Positions 16,684 to 24,518 of a DNA stretch of 64,000 nt are shown here, one piece after another. Numbering within the stretch: position 1 is the stretch's first letter; each line of letters begins with the position of its first letter. The notes under the pieces were generated by a model. That model saw nothing but the letters and a program-made list of their open reading frames with translations. It did no database searches and had not been told where the DNA came from. Made by a program: the position numbers and the translations under genes. The DNA comes from Methanolobus halotolerans (GTDB lineage Archaea > Halobacteriota > Methanosarcinia > Methanosarcinales > Methanosarcinaceae): NCBI RefSeq assembly GCF_004745425.1, contig NZ_PGGK01000003.1, positions 186,001-250,000 on the forward strand, read 5' to 3'.

Positions 16684-17235
16684 CTATTGATCCTGATCTT
16701 TTTCATTATCCGGTACCACATATTCAAAAGACCACATCGGTAACCCTTTCACCTCTGTGTTCTCCAAATGCTCCATTTCATGAGCGGCGTAATAGGCTGA
16801 AGGACCAGTGAACATAACAACGTTCTCAGTAGTTTCCCGGATAGATATCTTTTTTTTCTCGGTGCTTACACTTGCCATCAGGATCTTCCTGGCTCTGAGG
16901 GTTATGGAATGGGGCCTTGTGAGTAATACCCTCGCGTCCATGTTGCCACATTTTTCCAGCCGGTTCACGTTTCCCTCTTTAGCGACTACTTCCGGGTCTA
17001 TTAGCAGATATATATCTTCAACAGTGTTTCCAGTCTTCGTTTCCTGGTCGTAGGGCGTATAAACCCTCATAACAGAGATACTTTTCAGATGTTCCGCTGA
17101 ATAACTCCATGCCCCTCCTATTTTCAATGAGAGCAGCATCGGATAGAAGGCGTCTCTGGGAAGGTCGAACTTGCTGAAAATAGCTTCTTCCCTGGCATTG
17201 AACACCAGCATAGATCTCAGGTCACTTACTTTCAT
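16684..17235 (-). CDS. Peptide-deformylase-like metalloprotein (divergent)
   Basis: This 183-residue protein resembles polypeptide deformylase in order and spacing of motifs. Motif 3 appears as AHEMEHLENTEVKG (compare QHExDHLxG), keeping both zinc His and the catalytic Glu. Motif 2 (EGCLS) corresponds to EKCGNMD with the Cys kept, followed by TRPHSITLRA; motif 1 is weak (GGAWSYSAEHL). Archaea do not start proteins with formyl-methionine, so the substrate is probably something else. The ATG at 17235 (MKVSDLRSM) is preferred; an upstream GTG at 17283 is possible. No operon partner is obvious; the frameshifted small gene is convergent. Confidence 0.65.
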   Translation of the reverse strand: MKVSDLRSMLVFNAREEAIFSKFDLPRDAFYPMLLSLKIGGAWSYSAEHLKSISVMRVYTPYDQETKTGNTVEDIYLLIDPEVVAKEGNVNRLEKCGNMDARVLLTRPHSITLRARKILMASVSTEKKKISIRETTENVVMFTGPSAYYAAHEMEHLENTEVKGLPMWSFEYVVPDNEKDQDQ

Positions 17236-17451
17236 GGTTGCCGGAGATATTGTAAATGAGAGATTAATACTTTGGCGATACACAAAGGTCGCACGGTTAG
17301 ATGAGTCTCCGGTCTGTCAAAGCTACCTGATACACGTATCCGTAAAACTTTGTTATAGGCTGCATGGCCGTAATGATGTACAGCCCCGGATTGTAGTAGG
17401 ATGGAAGGTTTATACGTGCTCTTTTTTTCTTCCCTGATGTGTCAGGAGCGG

Positions 17452-18000
17452 TCATTGACCACCTTCTTCTGTTACTGACGCAGGAATGTTCCCGTTCGCA
17501 GAACTATCCCCTGACTCTGTAATGTTATCCATCTCTGAAAGGTTTTCGGAAAAAGTCTGTTCGATCGTTCCCAGTGGAGTATCAAAATACATTACTCCTT
17601 CAATTGTCCACACTACTTCGCCTTGTCCCAGTGCACTGAAGATTGCAGAGGGCACCAGGGTTGGTTGTGCAGTAAAGTTTGTTGATGTTCTCCTTCCTTC
17701 ATCCGGAGGAATTTCTACAGGTTCCTCAAAGCTTCCATTGCCAATACTCACATCATTAGCATAGACAGTATAATTCATTCTCTCAAGCCTGGCAGTGACA
17801 TCGTTGGGATTGTAAATGTCCAGGGTGAGGTTCAGTTCGACCACATCTGAACTGAATTCATTTACCCCGATATTCCTGACCGTGATTTCTGTGTCTTCTA
17901 ATGCTCTTATCTGCTCTTCTCTTGTCTCGCAGCCCATAGTTGCAATACTTGCCAGCAGAAGCAGGACGACCAATCCGCTTCCCAATAAGATATTTTTCAC
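17452..18000 (-). CDS. LEA14-like (WHy domain) lipoprotein
   Basis: This 182-residue lipoprotein has a signal peptide with Cys in IATMGC (about residue 24) and one LEA14/WHy beta-sandwich domain: ITVRNIGVNEFSSDVVELNL, LDIYNPNDVTARLERMNYT and VWTIEGVMYFDTPLG. The N-P-N motif (YNPNDV) is characteristic of the family, which is linked to desiccation or stress in plants and is common in archaeal lipoproteins. The tail is Ser/Gly/Glu rich. It is probably anchored to the outer face of the membrane. Confidence 0.8.
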   Translation of the reverse strand: MKNILLGSGLVVLLLLASIATMGCETREEQIRALEDTEITVRNIGVNEFSSDVVELNLTLDIYNPNDVTARLERMNYTVYANDVSIGNGSFEEPVEIPPDEGRRTSTNFTAQPTLVPSAIFSALGQGEVVWTIEGVMYFDTPLGTIEQTFSENLSEMDNITESGDSSANGNIPASVTEEGGQ

Positions 18001-18249
18001 TTTAAAGCGCTCCTCGCATCTATCTTTTCATCTGTAAAAAAGATTATTGCATCACCTTAAATCATATTAGGAAACAGTGGTCTTTGTTTGCTTTTCAGTC
18101 AGATATGTTTCTCTGGAAAAGACAGCCCGGTATAAATAAAAACAGAATACGTCAGTGAAGTTGTTAACTGTTCTGAAAGAAAATCTGGAAACTAAGTTTA
18201 TATTCTACTACTTTCATAAGATTTATATCTACATAACGGAGCAGAGAGA

Positions 18250-18477
18250 ATGAAGATCAGAATGGTAAAATGTAACGACGTAGGCATCAGCAACTGTGAT
18301 TATATTGTTATGGGAGATGATATGGAAGAGGTTGAAAAGACTATGTTCGAACATGTTGAGAATGTACATCGTAGTCTGCTTGAAACTATGTCCCATGAAG
18401 AAGTTCATGACCTGAAGCACAGGATATCAGCTTTCCTTGGAAGAAGCTGTGGTTGCGGCCACCTCCCAAAGCCATAA
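18250..18477 (+). CDS. DUF1059 family small protein
   Basis: This 75-residue protein matches the DUF1059 pattern: a short N-terminal strand with Cys (MVKCNDVGISNCDYIV), a helix (DMEEVEKTMFEHVENVH), and a His-rich second helix (MSHEEVHDLKHRI). It adds a C-terminal CGCGH motif that could bind metal. Members are found in many archaea and bacteria with unknown function. A GGAG lies upstream (18239-18242) and TATA-like sequence (TTTATATC) about 30 bases further upstream. Confidence 0.7.
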   Translation: MKIRMVKCNDVGISNCDYIVMGDDMEEVEKTMFEHVENVHRSLLETMSHEEVHDLKHRISAFLGRSCGCGHLPKP

Positions 18478-18789
18478 GTTAAGAAGTACAGTAGTGTTCA
18501 TGCGGCATAGATGCCTCACTGTTTCAATATATCCATTCCTGTCCGGGCATATATCTCAACTGCAAGGCATCTATTAAAGGGGGCTTACTTCAGACACAAT
18601 TGTCCGAATAATTGTTAAGTAAATATTCTATAAGTAGCTATAAGGAAGATTGTTCCGAAACAAGGACTATTACTGTTCCTGTTAAGCCATTATACTAAAA
18701 AATCTTGATACGCCTGTTATTTTTGATATAGGCATAAGCATATATATTGTACGACATGAATATTGTATGCATTATGGGAGATGGTATTT
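18478..18789. other. Intergenic region with promoter, no gene seen
   Basis: This 312-base region lies between two plus-strand genes. A TATA-like element (GCATATATATTG, 18738-18749) about 45 bases before the PfpI gene is its likely promoter. Nothing else is recognised. Confidence 0.45.
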
Positions 18790-19296
18790 TTGAAAGCATT
18801 GGTATTCGCAGCAGACGGCTTTGAAGACGTGGAACTCTTTTATCCGTACCACCGTCTGAAAGAGGAAGGAGTAGATGCGAGAATTGCATCTATGGAGAAA
18901 GGAAAGATCACAGGTAAGCATGGATATTCTGCTGACGTTCACGTAAGTTTTGCTGAAATTGATCCGGATGAATATGATATACTGGTGATATCCGGAGGTA
19001 AAGGCCCTGAGAAAATGCGCCTTGATGATCATGCACTGGAGATAACCAGACATTTCTTCCGGGAAAACAAACCAGTTGCGGCAATCTGCCATGGTCCCCA
19101 GGTATTGATATCTGCAGGAGTAATTCAGGGGCGAAAGGCGACAAGCTGGCCCGGTATTATAGATGACCTGAAAGCTGCCGGCGCAGAGATATTTGATAAA
19201 GAAGTCGTGGTCGATGGCAATCTGGTAACTTCCAGAAGTCCTCATGACCTCTTTGCATTCGGCAGAGAAATGGTCAGACTTTTGGGTAAAAAATAA
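18790..19296 (+). CDS. PfpI/DJ-1 family protein
   Basis: This 168-residue protein has the class I glutamine-amidotransferase-like fold of PfpI/DJ-1: KALVFAADGFEDVELFYP at the start, LVISGGKGPEKMR, and the nucleophile elbow AAICHGPQVLISAG with Cys at about residue 102. Relatives act as intracellular protease, glyoxalase or protein-repair deglycase; the choice cannot be made here. The TTG at 18790 is preferred because GGGAG (18776-18780) lies nine bases before it and the family normally begins KALxxAADGFED. The ATG at 18781 directly abuts the site and is too close. Confidence 0.85.
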   Translation: MKALVFAADGFEDVELFYPYHRLKEEGVDARIASMEKGKITGKHGYSADVHVSFAEIDPDEYDILVISGGKGPEKMRLDDHALEITRHFFRENKPVAAICHGPQVLISAGVIQGRKATSWPGIIDDLKAAGAEIFDKEVVVDGNLVTSRSPHDLFAFGREMVRLLGKK

Positions 19297-19329
19297 TCAT
19301 TCTTAAAAAAAATCCAAAGCACTGGAGCG

Positions 19330-20613
19330 TTAATTCTCCAGTATTTCTTTCATGGTTTGCTCCACACCAAGGGCAACGCCTTCAACTTCAATTCCACCTT
19401 TGCCTTTTGCTCCGTCACCCACCACAAAAAGGTTCCTCACGGGCGTACTGTTAGTCAGGTCAGTTCCGGAAGATGACCTGTTCACAGGCCAGCCATTCGA
19501 ATATGACTGGATGAGAAGCACTTCATAATTCTTGCCGGCAAAAATATCCTCAAGGTCCCGGAGTCCGAGCTCTATCTCTTTCTCAAGTTCGTCGATATCT
19601 CCTTCGCAAACACACTGATGCGACATTGTCAGGTGTTTCCCGGCAGGTGCAAGGGCAGGATCCATATTTGTTACTTCATTAATGCCATTGATCCTCTTTG
19701 CATATGGTGTTAGTAGTACACCTCCATGTCCTATGAGAGGTTTGTCCGAGGAAAGGCATATCTTGACACCTGCGGAAGGTTTCAGTTTTTTCGTTTCATT
19801 AATGTAATTCTGCATTTCTGTGCTTTCTGCATCACTGTCCAGCAGGTCGACCGTGGCTGAATGTCCGATATCACTGATTACCAGGTCGGAGATGTACTTC
19901 TGTCCTTCAGATACTACACCTTTGATTCCCCCGTTATCGGTCACTATCTTCGTGACCTCTGCAGAAGTGTGGATAATTCCTCCATTAGCGCGTATTATAC
20001 CGGCAAGTGCATCCGTAATAGCCTTACATCCACCAAGAGGTACCCCTGCACCTCCGTATCTGTAGAGGTTCTCGATAATCTCGAAAGCCTCTTCCACAGG
20101 TACGTCTGAAGATCGGAGACTGAGTGCCCAGCCGAAAAATGAATCGGATATCCGATGACTCCATTCCTGTTCTATATGCTTTGTGCACCATTCATCAAAA
20201 GAGCCTTCTGTAGGTGGATTCTTCCTCGTATATATTATGTAGAAAGCAAGTTTTATACGATTGATCAGAGAGAAGGGTAACTTAAAATCCTCGAACAGCA
20301 GGTCTTTATGTCCGAACTTGTAATCTGTATCGCCTCTTTTTCTTGGTATCCTTATAACAGCAGCTGGTTTTTCACGTACGATTGTTACTTCCGCACCTAC
20401 ATCGTTCAGTAGTCTGGCAAGAGGTCCCGAGGGCCCGTGGGGTATCATATGCAACGCACCAGTTGATAACTGGAAACCTTTGTAAGTTATGTTCGTGAAC
20501 CTTCCTCCTATCAGGGGGAGTTGCTCAAATACCTCTACATCATGTCCTGCCTTTGATAATTTAGCTGCGCTCAGGAGTCCACCCAGCCCGGAGCCGATGA
20601 TTATTGCCTTCAT
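19330..20613 (-). CDS. Phytoene desaturase-like FAD-dependent oxidoreductase
   Basis: This 427-residue flavoprotein has an N-terminal FAD-binding Rossmann motif (IIGSGLGGLLSAAKLSKAG, then EQLPLIGGRFT) and the C-terminal FAD motif NLFVVGDGAKGKGGIEVEG. It fits the carotenoid/phytoene dehydrogenase group (COG1233), which in methanogens may act on isoprenoid lipids or quinone-like carriers rather than carotenoids. Its ATG lies one base after the stop of the upstream ferredoxin gene, and AGAGGT inside the ferredoxin end serves as its ribosome binding site, so the ferredoxin is the likely electron partner. Confidence 0.8.
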   Translation of the reverse strand: MKAIIIGSGLGGLLSAAKLSKAGHDVEVFEQLPLIGGRFTNITYKGFQLSTGALHMIPHGPSGPLARLLNDVGAEVTIVREKPAAVIRIPRKRGDTDYKFGHKDLLFEDFKLPFSLINRIKLAFYIIYTRKNPPTEGSFDEWCTKHIEQEWSHRISDSFFGWALSLRSSDVPVEEAFEIIENLYRYGGAGVPLGGCKAITDALAGIIRANGGIIHTSAEVTKIVTDNGGIKGVVSEGQKYISDLVISDIGHSATVDLLDSDAESTEMQNYINETKKLKPSAGVKICLSSDKPLIGHGGVLLTPYAKRINGINEVTNMDPALAPAGKHLTMSHQCVCEGDIDELEKEIELGLRDLEDIFAGKNYEVLLIQSYSNGWPVNRSSSGTDLTNSTPVRNLFVVGDGAKGKGGIEVEGVALGVEQTMKEILEN

Positions 20614-20614
20614 A

Positions 20615-20770
20615 TCATACCTCTATCGCCCTAACGGGGCAGTATGCAGCACAAACACCGCACTCCGTACAACTGTCTCCCATACTCGCCCTGACCCTTA
20701 CGATGATGGCATCAAACTTGCAAAATGTGGCACACTGTCCACATCCAACACAACGATTACTTATTTTCAT
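20615..20770 (-). CDS. Small 2x[4Fe-4S] ferredoxin
   Basis: This 51-residue protein contains two complete cluster motifs: CVGCGQCATFC (with the fourth Cys followed by K instead of P) at about residues 7-17 and CTECGVCAAYCPV at about 34-46. It begins MKISNR and ends IEV. It is a cytosolic bacterial-type ferredoxin. It is translationally coupled to the phytoene-desaturase-like gene, which starts one base after its stop codon, suggesting that it delivers or receives electrons for that flavoprotein. Confidence 0.85.
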   Translation of the reverse strand: MKISNRCVGCGQCATFCKFDAIIVRVRASMGDSCTECGVCAAYCPVRAIEV

Positions 20771-20980
20771 AGTACTTCACCGGACTTTGTTTATTATAAA
20801 AGGACTAACAATAAAAGCATTTTTGTCCGGACTGGAGTTCCGGATATATGATTGTATCTTTAACGGCTGTAATTTCTTATAATCTGTTCTTGCAACCAGT
20901 TATATTCGTCATTTCATATCAAATAATATTCCAGGTATGATAAAAGATAGAAAAATATATTATTATCTTCGATTATTTAT

Positions 20981-21448
20981 ATGTTCATGGACGAGGTCGA
21001 TATTGCCATTTTAGAACAACTTTCCGGCAACTGCAGAAAACATAGTACTGTCATAGCCAATGAATTAGGCGTGGCCACATCCACGGTGCACAAGAGGATA
21101 GAGAAGATGCATGCCTCAGGTGTAATCAAAGAGTTCACCATAAAGGTCGATCCTGAAGTCGTCGGATTCAATATTACGACTTTTATCGGAATAGATCTCG
21201 AACCTAACAAAAGTGCAAGTGTTATCGAGCAACTGAACGGCATCGATGACATTCTGGAAATATATGAGCTTCTTGAGCCTTATGATCTGCTTTTGAAAGT
21301 AAAGACCTTTGATGTATACACCCTGAAAGAAAAAGTACTGGTTCCGATAAGTGGTATGGAAGGTATCAAAAAATCCGAGAGTATCCTGACAACGAAGTGC
21401 CATAAGGAAGAGAGCCTTTCCATACGCAAAAAGCCTCTTATTCCTTAG
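20981..21448 (+). CDS. Lrp/AsnC family transcription regulator
   Basis: This 155-residue protein has an N-terminal helix-turn-helix (VDIAILEQLSGNCRKHSTVI, then NELGVATSTVHKRIEKM) and an Lrp-type RAM domain (about 65-145: TTFIGIDLEPNKSASVIEQL, LEPYDLLLKVKTFDVYTL). It would bind DNA as a dimer or octamer with an amino-acid-like effector. The start may be ATG 20981 or 20987. A TATA-like element (ATTATTTATATG, near 20970) lies so close to the ATG that the transcript may be nearly leaderless. It points away from the ferredoxin/flavoprotein pair and could regulate it. Confidence 0.85.
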   Translation: MFMDEVDIAILEQLSGNCRKHSTVIANELGVATSTVHKRIEKMHASGVIKEFTIKVDPEVVGFNITTFIGIDLEPNKSASVIEQLNGIDDILEIYELLEPYDLLLKVKTFDVYTLKEKVLVPISGMEGIKKSESILTTKCHKEESLSIRKKPLIP

Positions 21449-21521
21449 ATGTAATGATTATTCATTATAATTACTCGGAACTTATTTATACTTACATGAT
21501 AGTTACATTTTTGGTGATCAA

Positions 21522-21941
21522 ATGCGAAAAGAACTGATCCAGGTGGTATCAAGGGATAATGGCGGACTGGTTTCCAAGAAGGTCAAGGCAGCACCTTATG
21601 AGTTTACCATTGCGACCCGTGCCAAGTGGGAAATGGTTATCTCTGATGAAGATATCGAAATCCGTGCAGGAGAATTCAAAAGGGTCAATGTGAAGGAGAT
21701 TCTGCTTGAGCCTGATATGGTAGCAATTCCATGCACTTTTACACACCATGCAATCGTTTCATTGATAAAGGTGGGGGCTAAAGGCGGAGCAAAGCCTGTA
21801 GATAACGAACGTATCGTTAAATACGCATATGTGCTTGGTCAGGAAAACGGCAGGATCAGAGAAGGTGACCTGATCGCAGTGCTTAATATCTTCCCGATTA
21901 TGTTCACCCGCGAAGCCCTGTCCCCTAAGGAACTAACTTAA
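21522..21941 (+). CDS. Conserved methanogen protein, DUF22-like
   Basis: This 139-residue soluble protein shows a beta-rich pattern (PYEFTIATRAKWEMVIS, EIRAGEFKRVNVKEI, MVAIPCTFTHHAIVSLIKVG) with a conserved-looking Cys and His-His. It resembles archaeal DUF22 proteins, but I hold that assignment loosely. GGTGATCAA precedes the ATG. It is followed after 16 bases by a zinc-finger-like gene and probably forms an operon with it. Confidence 0.6.
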   Translation: MRKELIQVVSRDNGGLVSKKVKAAPYEFTIATRAKWEMVISDEDIEIRAGEFKRVNVKEILLEPDMVAIPCTFTHHAIVSLIKVGAKGGAKPVDNERIVKYAYVLGQENGRIREGDLIAVLNIFPIMFTREALSPKELT

Positions 21942-21957
21942 TCCGGAGGGTTAATTC

Positions 21958-22464
21958 ATGGAAACCTGCTCTATTTGTGGCGACCTTCAGGACTTCAGGC
22001 ACTATGAAGGGTACAATATATGCACCGTGTGTGTGGATATCATGGAGGATGTCATGGGTGAATACTTCGTGCACACTATCCGGAGAAACATTCCAAAGGC
22101 ACATGAAGGTTACCTGAGATATCTTAATAGTACTACCAAGTATATCTCCGACTACAAAAAACTAACACAGAAGTCACACCAACATACCAAAGATGTCGGT
22201 AGCCGTGTATCGGAAGCTATTGAAAACAATAATAAGTATCCTTCTAAACAGCGTTATTTCGAACATATGCAGAAGGTACTCGACTGGTTAGAGAGCACAC
22301 CGCAGTTCTATCACTACTACTTCAAAGAATATTATATGTGTCCTACCTGTGGTTCTTCGATCTTTGAGAAATATGCCCAGCACAAGCTCGGAGACTGGCT
22401 GGTCGTATCCTGTTCGGTATGTGATACCGTGATCAAGAAGTATTATTCACCGAAACATGTCTGA
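21958..22464 (+). CDS. Protein with N- and C-terminal CxxC zinc motifs
   Basis: This 168-residue protein starts with a zinc-ribbon-like pair (CSICGD ... CTVCVD, about residues 4-26), has a helical, Lys/Tyr/His-rich middle, and ends with a second pair (CPTCGSS ... CSVCDT, about 123-156). It probably binds two zinc ions. No enzyme motif is seen and I do not recognise the family. CCGGAGGGTTAATTC provides a strong ribosome binding site. It is likely co-transcribed with the preceding gene. Confidence 0.65.
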   Translation: METCSICGDLQDFRHYEGYNICTVCVDIMEDVMGEYFVHTIRRNIPKAHEGYLRYLNSTTKYISDYKKLTQKSHQHTKDVGSRVSEAIENNNKYPSKQRYFEHMQKVLDWLESTPQFYHYYFKEYYMCPTCGSSIFEKYAQHKLGDWLVVSCSVCDTVIKKYYSPKHV

Positions 22465-22517
22465 TGCGCCGGTATCCGCAATATTCTTGAGAACAATGGA
22501 CCTGCATCGGCCTGTAT

Positions 22518-22528
22518 CCTTTTTTTTG
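22518..22528 (+). terminator. U-rich terminator
   Basis: A run of eight T (22520-22527) follows the zinc-motif gene by about 55 bases and is flanked by GGCC on both sides (22509 and 22528). U-rich tracts are the usual archaeal termination signal, so this probably ends the 21522-22464 transcript. Confidence 0.5.
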
Positions 22529-23067
22529 GCCGCAGACCCCTGCCATTCTTTCTTTTATGTATATTTTTATCAAAATCACTTCACTTTATCATGCGACATC
22601 TGTAAGATCTCCTGATTTCGAGACATGCATATGCATATAGAATTTTGCTTCTTCTACAGGCACGGTAATATGCGAACGTGTGCACAGTTTATTTGTACCG
22701 TCAGACGGACCTGACTGAGAGTTTGTACGCAGACGCACAATCTGAGTAGCTCACAGAATTCCCGTTTTTTTATGTAAGATCGTTCCCTTTTTCAGGAGAA
22801 AGAACCGATATTAGGATGATTTGAATCTATGCGTAAATTCCTTTGATCTTTTTTACTCCGTTCCGCATTTCTGACTTCTATAGCCTTGATTGCCATAATT
22901 TAAATATAATGAATTAATATCAACTAAGTAGCCAACTCTATCTATTGAAAAATATGTCAACAGATGCGGTTTGATTCATTAAATTGTAGATATGCGTATA
23001 TGAAAGATCACACAGAAGGTGTTTATACATATGACAAGTCTACGTAATAACTCTCAGGAGAATTGTT
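22529..23067. promoter_or_regulatory. Upstream region of the fpo operon with two TATA candidates
   Basis: About 540 bases without a gene precede fpoA. Two candidate TATA elements are visible: AATTTAAATATAAT at 22897-22910, which would give a leader of roughly 130 bases, and GTTTATACATAT at 23021-23032, which would give a very short leader. TCAGGAGAATTGTT is the fpoA ribosome binding site. The region is long enough for regulation by carbon source, but no operator could be recognised. Confidence 0.5.
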
Positions 23068-23460
23068 ATGTCAGAAATAATCGATATCAGTAACATAATA
23101 TATAGTTACATACCGGTTGCAATCATTCTTGTTGTGGCATTACTGATGCCTCCTCTGACCATGTTTCTTGTAAAGACGCTAAGTCCGAGGAGTAGATCTG
23201 CAGCAAAATATCAGACATATGAAGCTGGTTCGGTCCCTACCGGGGATGCAAGGATACAGTTCAATGTCGAGTATTATCTTTATGCCATTGCTTTTGTCCT
23301 TTTCGATATAGAAGTCCTGTTCCTCTATCCATGGGCTACTGTTTTCAAAGGACATGGAATTATGATGTTAGCAACCGTTGAAATGCTGGTCTTTATTTTT
23401 GTTGTATTGTTCGGTTATGTTTACCTGTTGAAGAAGGAGGCTCTTAAATGGATGAAGTAG
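23068..23460 (+). CDS. fpoA: F420H2 dehydrogenase subunit FpoA (NuoA-like)
   Basis: This 130-residue membrane protein has three hydrophobic helices and the NuoA/ND3 loop between TM1 and TM2 (SAAKYQTYEAGSVPTG, where NuoA usually has a Cys after YE). YYLYAIAFVLFDIEVLFLYP is the conserved TM2. It is the first gene of the fpo operon for the proton-pumping complex that passes electrons from F420H2 to methanophenazine. It overlaps fpoB by 13 bases. Confidence 0.95.
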   Translation: MSEIIDISNIIYSYIPVAIILVVALLMPPLTMFLVKTLSPRSRSAAKYQTYEAGSVPTGDARIQFNVEYYLYAIAFVLFDIEVLFLYPWATVFKGHGIMMLATVEMLVFIFVVLFGYVYLLKKEALKWMK

Positions 23461-24023
23461 AGCGATCTGAAGCTGAACAGGCTGAAGTTGAGCAAAACGA
23501 AAGCGAATATCAAGGATATGATGATATCCCGGGCGTCACACTTACCGACCGTAATGCGATAAGTGACTTTATTAAGAAGACTAAAGCCCAGGATGTACTC
23601 AACTGGGGACGGAAAAGTTCACTCTGGTTCATGGTAAACGCAATGGGGTGCTGTGGTGTGGAACTGCTTTCCACCGGTATGGCACATTATGATACCGATC
23701 GTTTCGGAATAATCCCCCGTAACTCCCCAAGACATGCTGACGTGCTTATCATCAGTGGATATGTGACAAAGAAATACCTGCCTGCACTCAAAAGAGTGTG
23801 GGACCAGATGCCCTCACCAAAATGGGTGATAGCCTTTGGGGACTGCGCCATCAGTGGAGGTCCGTTCTATGAGTCTTACAGTACTCGCCAGAACATAGAT
23901 GAGATCTTCCCGGTCGATGTTTACGTTCCCGGCTGTCCGCCAAGGCCTGAGGCCCTTATCCAGGGATTTTTTGAACTGCAGAAAAAGATCGAAGCAAAGA
24001 AGGATAGAGGTACGGAGTATTGA
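23448..24023 (+). CDS. fpoB: F420H2 dehydrogenase subunit FpoB (NuoB-like, cluster N2)
   Basis: This 191-residue protein is the 20-kDa [4Fe-4S] subunit at the end of the electron chain. The ligands are visible as NAMGCCGVE, FGDCAISGG and PGCPPRPEA. An acidic N-terminal extension (about 1-25, E/Q rich) precedes the conserved core. AAGGAGGC in the end of fpoA provides the ribosome binding site six bases before the ATG. It contacts FpoD and FpoI at the membrane arm. Confidence 0.95.
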   Translation: MDEVERSEAEQAEVEQNESEYQGYDDIPGVTLTDRNAISDFIKKTKAQDVLNWGRKSSLWFMVNAMGCCGVELLSTGMAHYDTDRFGIIPRNSPRHADVLIISGYVTKKYLPALKRVWDQMPSPKWVIAFGDCAISGGPFYESYSTRQNIDEIFPVDVYVPGCPPRPEALIQGFFELQKKIEAKKDRGTEY

Positions 24024-24032
24024 GGTGACCCA

Positions 24033-24509
24033 ATGGATGCTAATTCTATAATTGATTCACTTTACAGCCAGTTCCCTGATGACATCTATGATACGGATGT
24101 GGAATCGGATATCAGGGTCGTTGCAAAAGTGAAATCGGAAAATATAACAAATGTATGTCGGTATCTCAAGGAAAACCTGTCCTTCGGCCATCTCAGTTGT
24201 GAGTTTGGCATCGATTACCCTGACAGGGGTGAGATTCAGGTATTATACGTGATCGGCTCCTATGAGCACCCTGTGGTGCTTACCTTGAAGGCTGATCTTC
24301 CAAGAGACGATCCGCAGATCGAATCAGTTGTGCCTGTATACTGGAATGCCAACTGGTATGAAAGAGAAACCTACGAATTGTTCGGTGTGAAGTTTATCGA
24401 CCACCCTGACCTTAAACCTCTTGTACTTCCGGAAGAGATGCTGGGTGAGTGGCCACTGCGTAAAGATTACAAAGGCTTCCCCAACAAGACAGCTAAGAAC
24501 TTGGTGTGA
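24033..24509 (+). CDS. fpoC: F420H2 dehydrogenase subunit FpoC (NuoC-like)
   Basis: This 158-residue soluble subunit has the 30-kDa complex I pattern: IDYPDRGEIQVLYVIGS, and the C-terminal signature NWYERETYELFGVKF with PLRKDYKG at the end. It has no cofactor and helps hold FpoD and FpoB. GAGGTGACCCA precedes the ATG, nine bases after the end of fpoB. Confidence 0.95.
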   Translation: MDANSIIDSLYSQFPDDIYDTDVESDIRVVAKVKSENITNVCRYLKENLSFGHLSCEFGIDYPDRGEIQVLYVIGSYEHPVVLTLKADLPRDDPQIESVVPVYWNANWYERETYELFGVKFIDHPDLKPLVLPEEMLGEWPLRKDYKGFPNKTAKNLV

Positions 24510-24518
24510 GGATTCATT

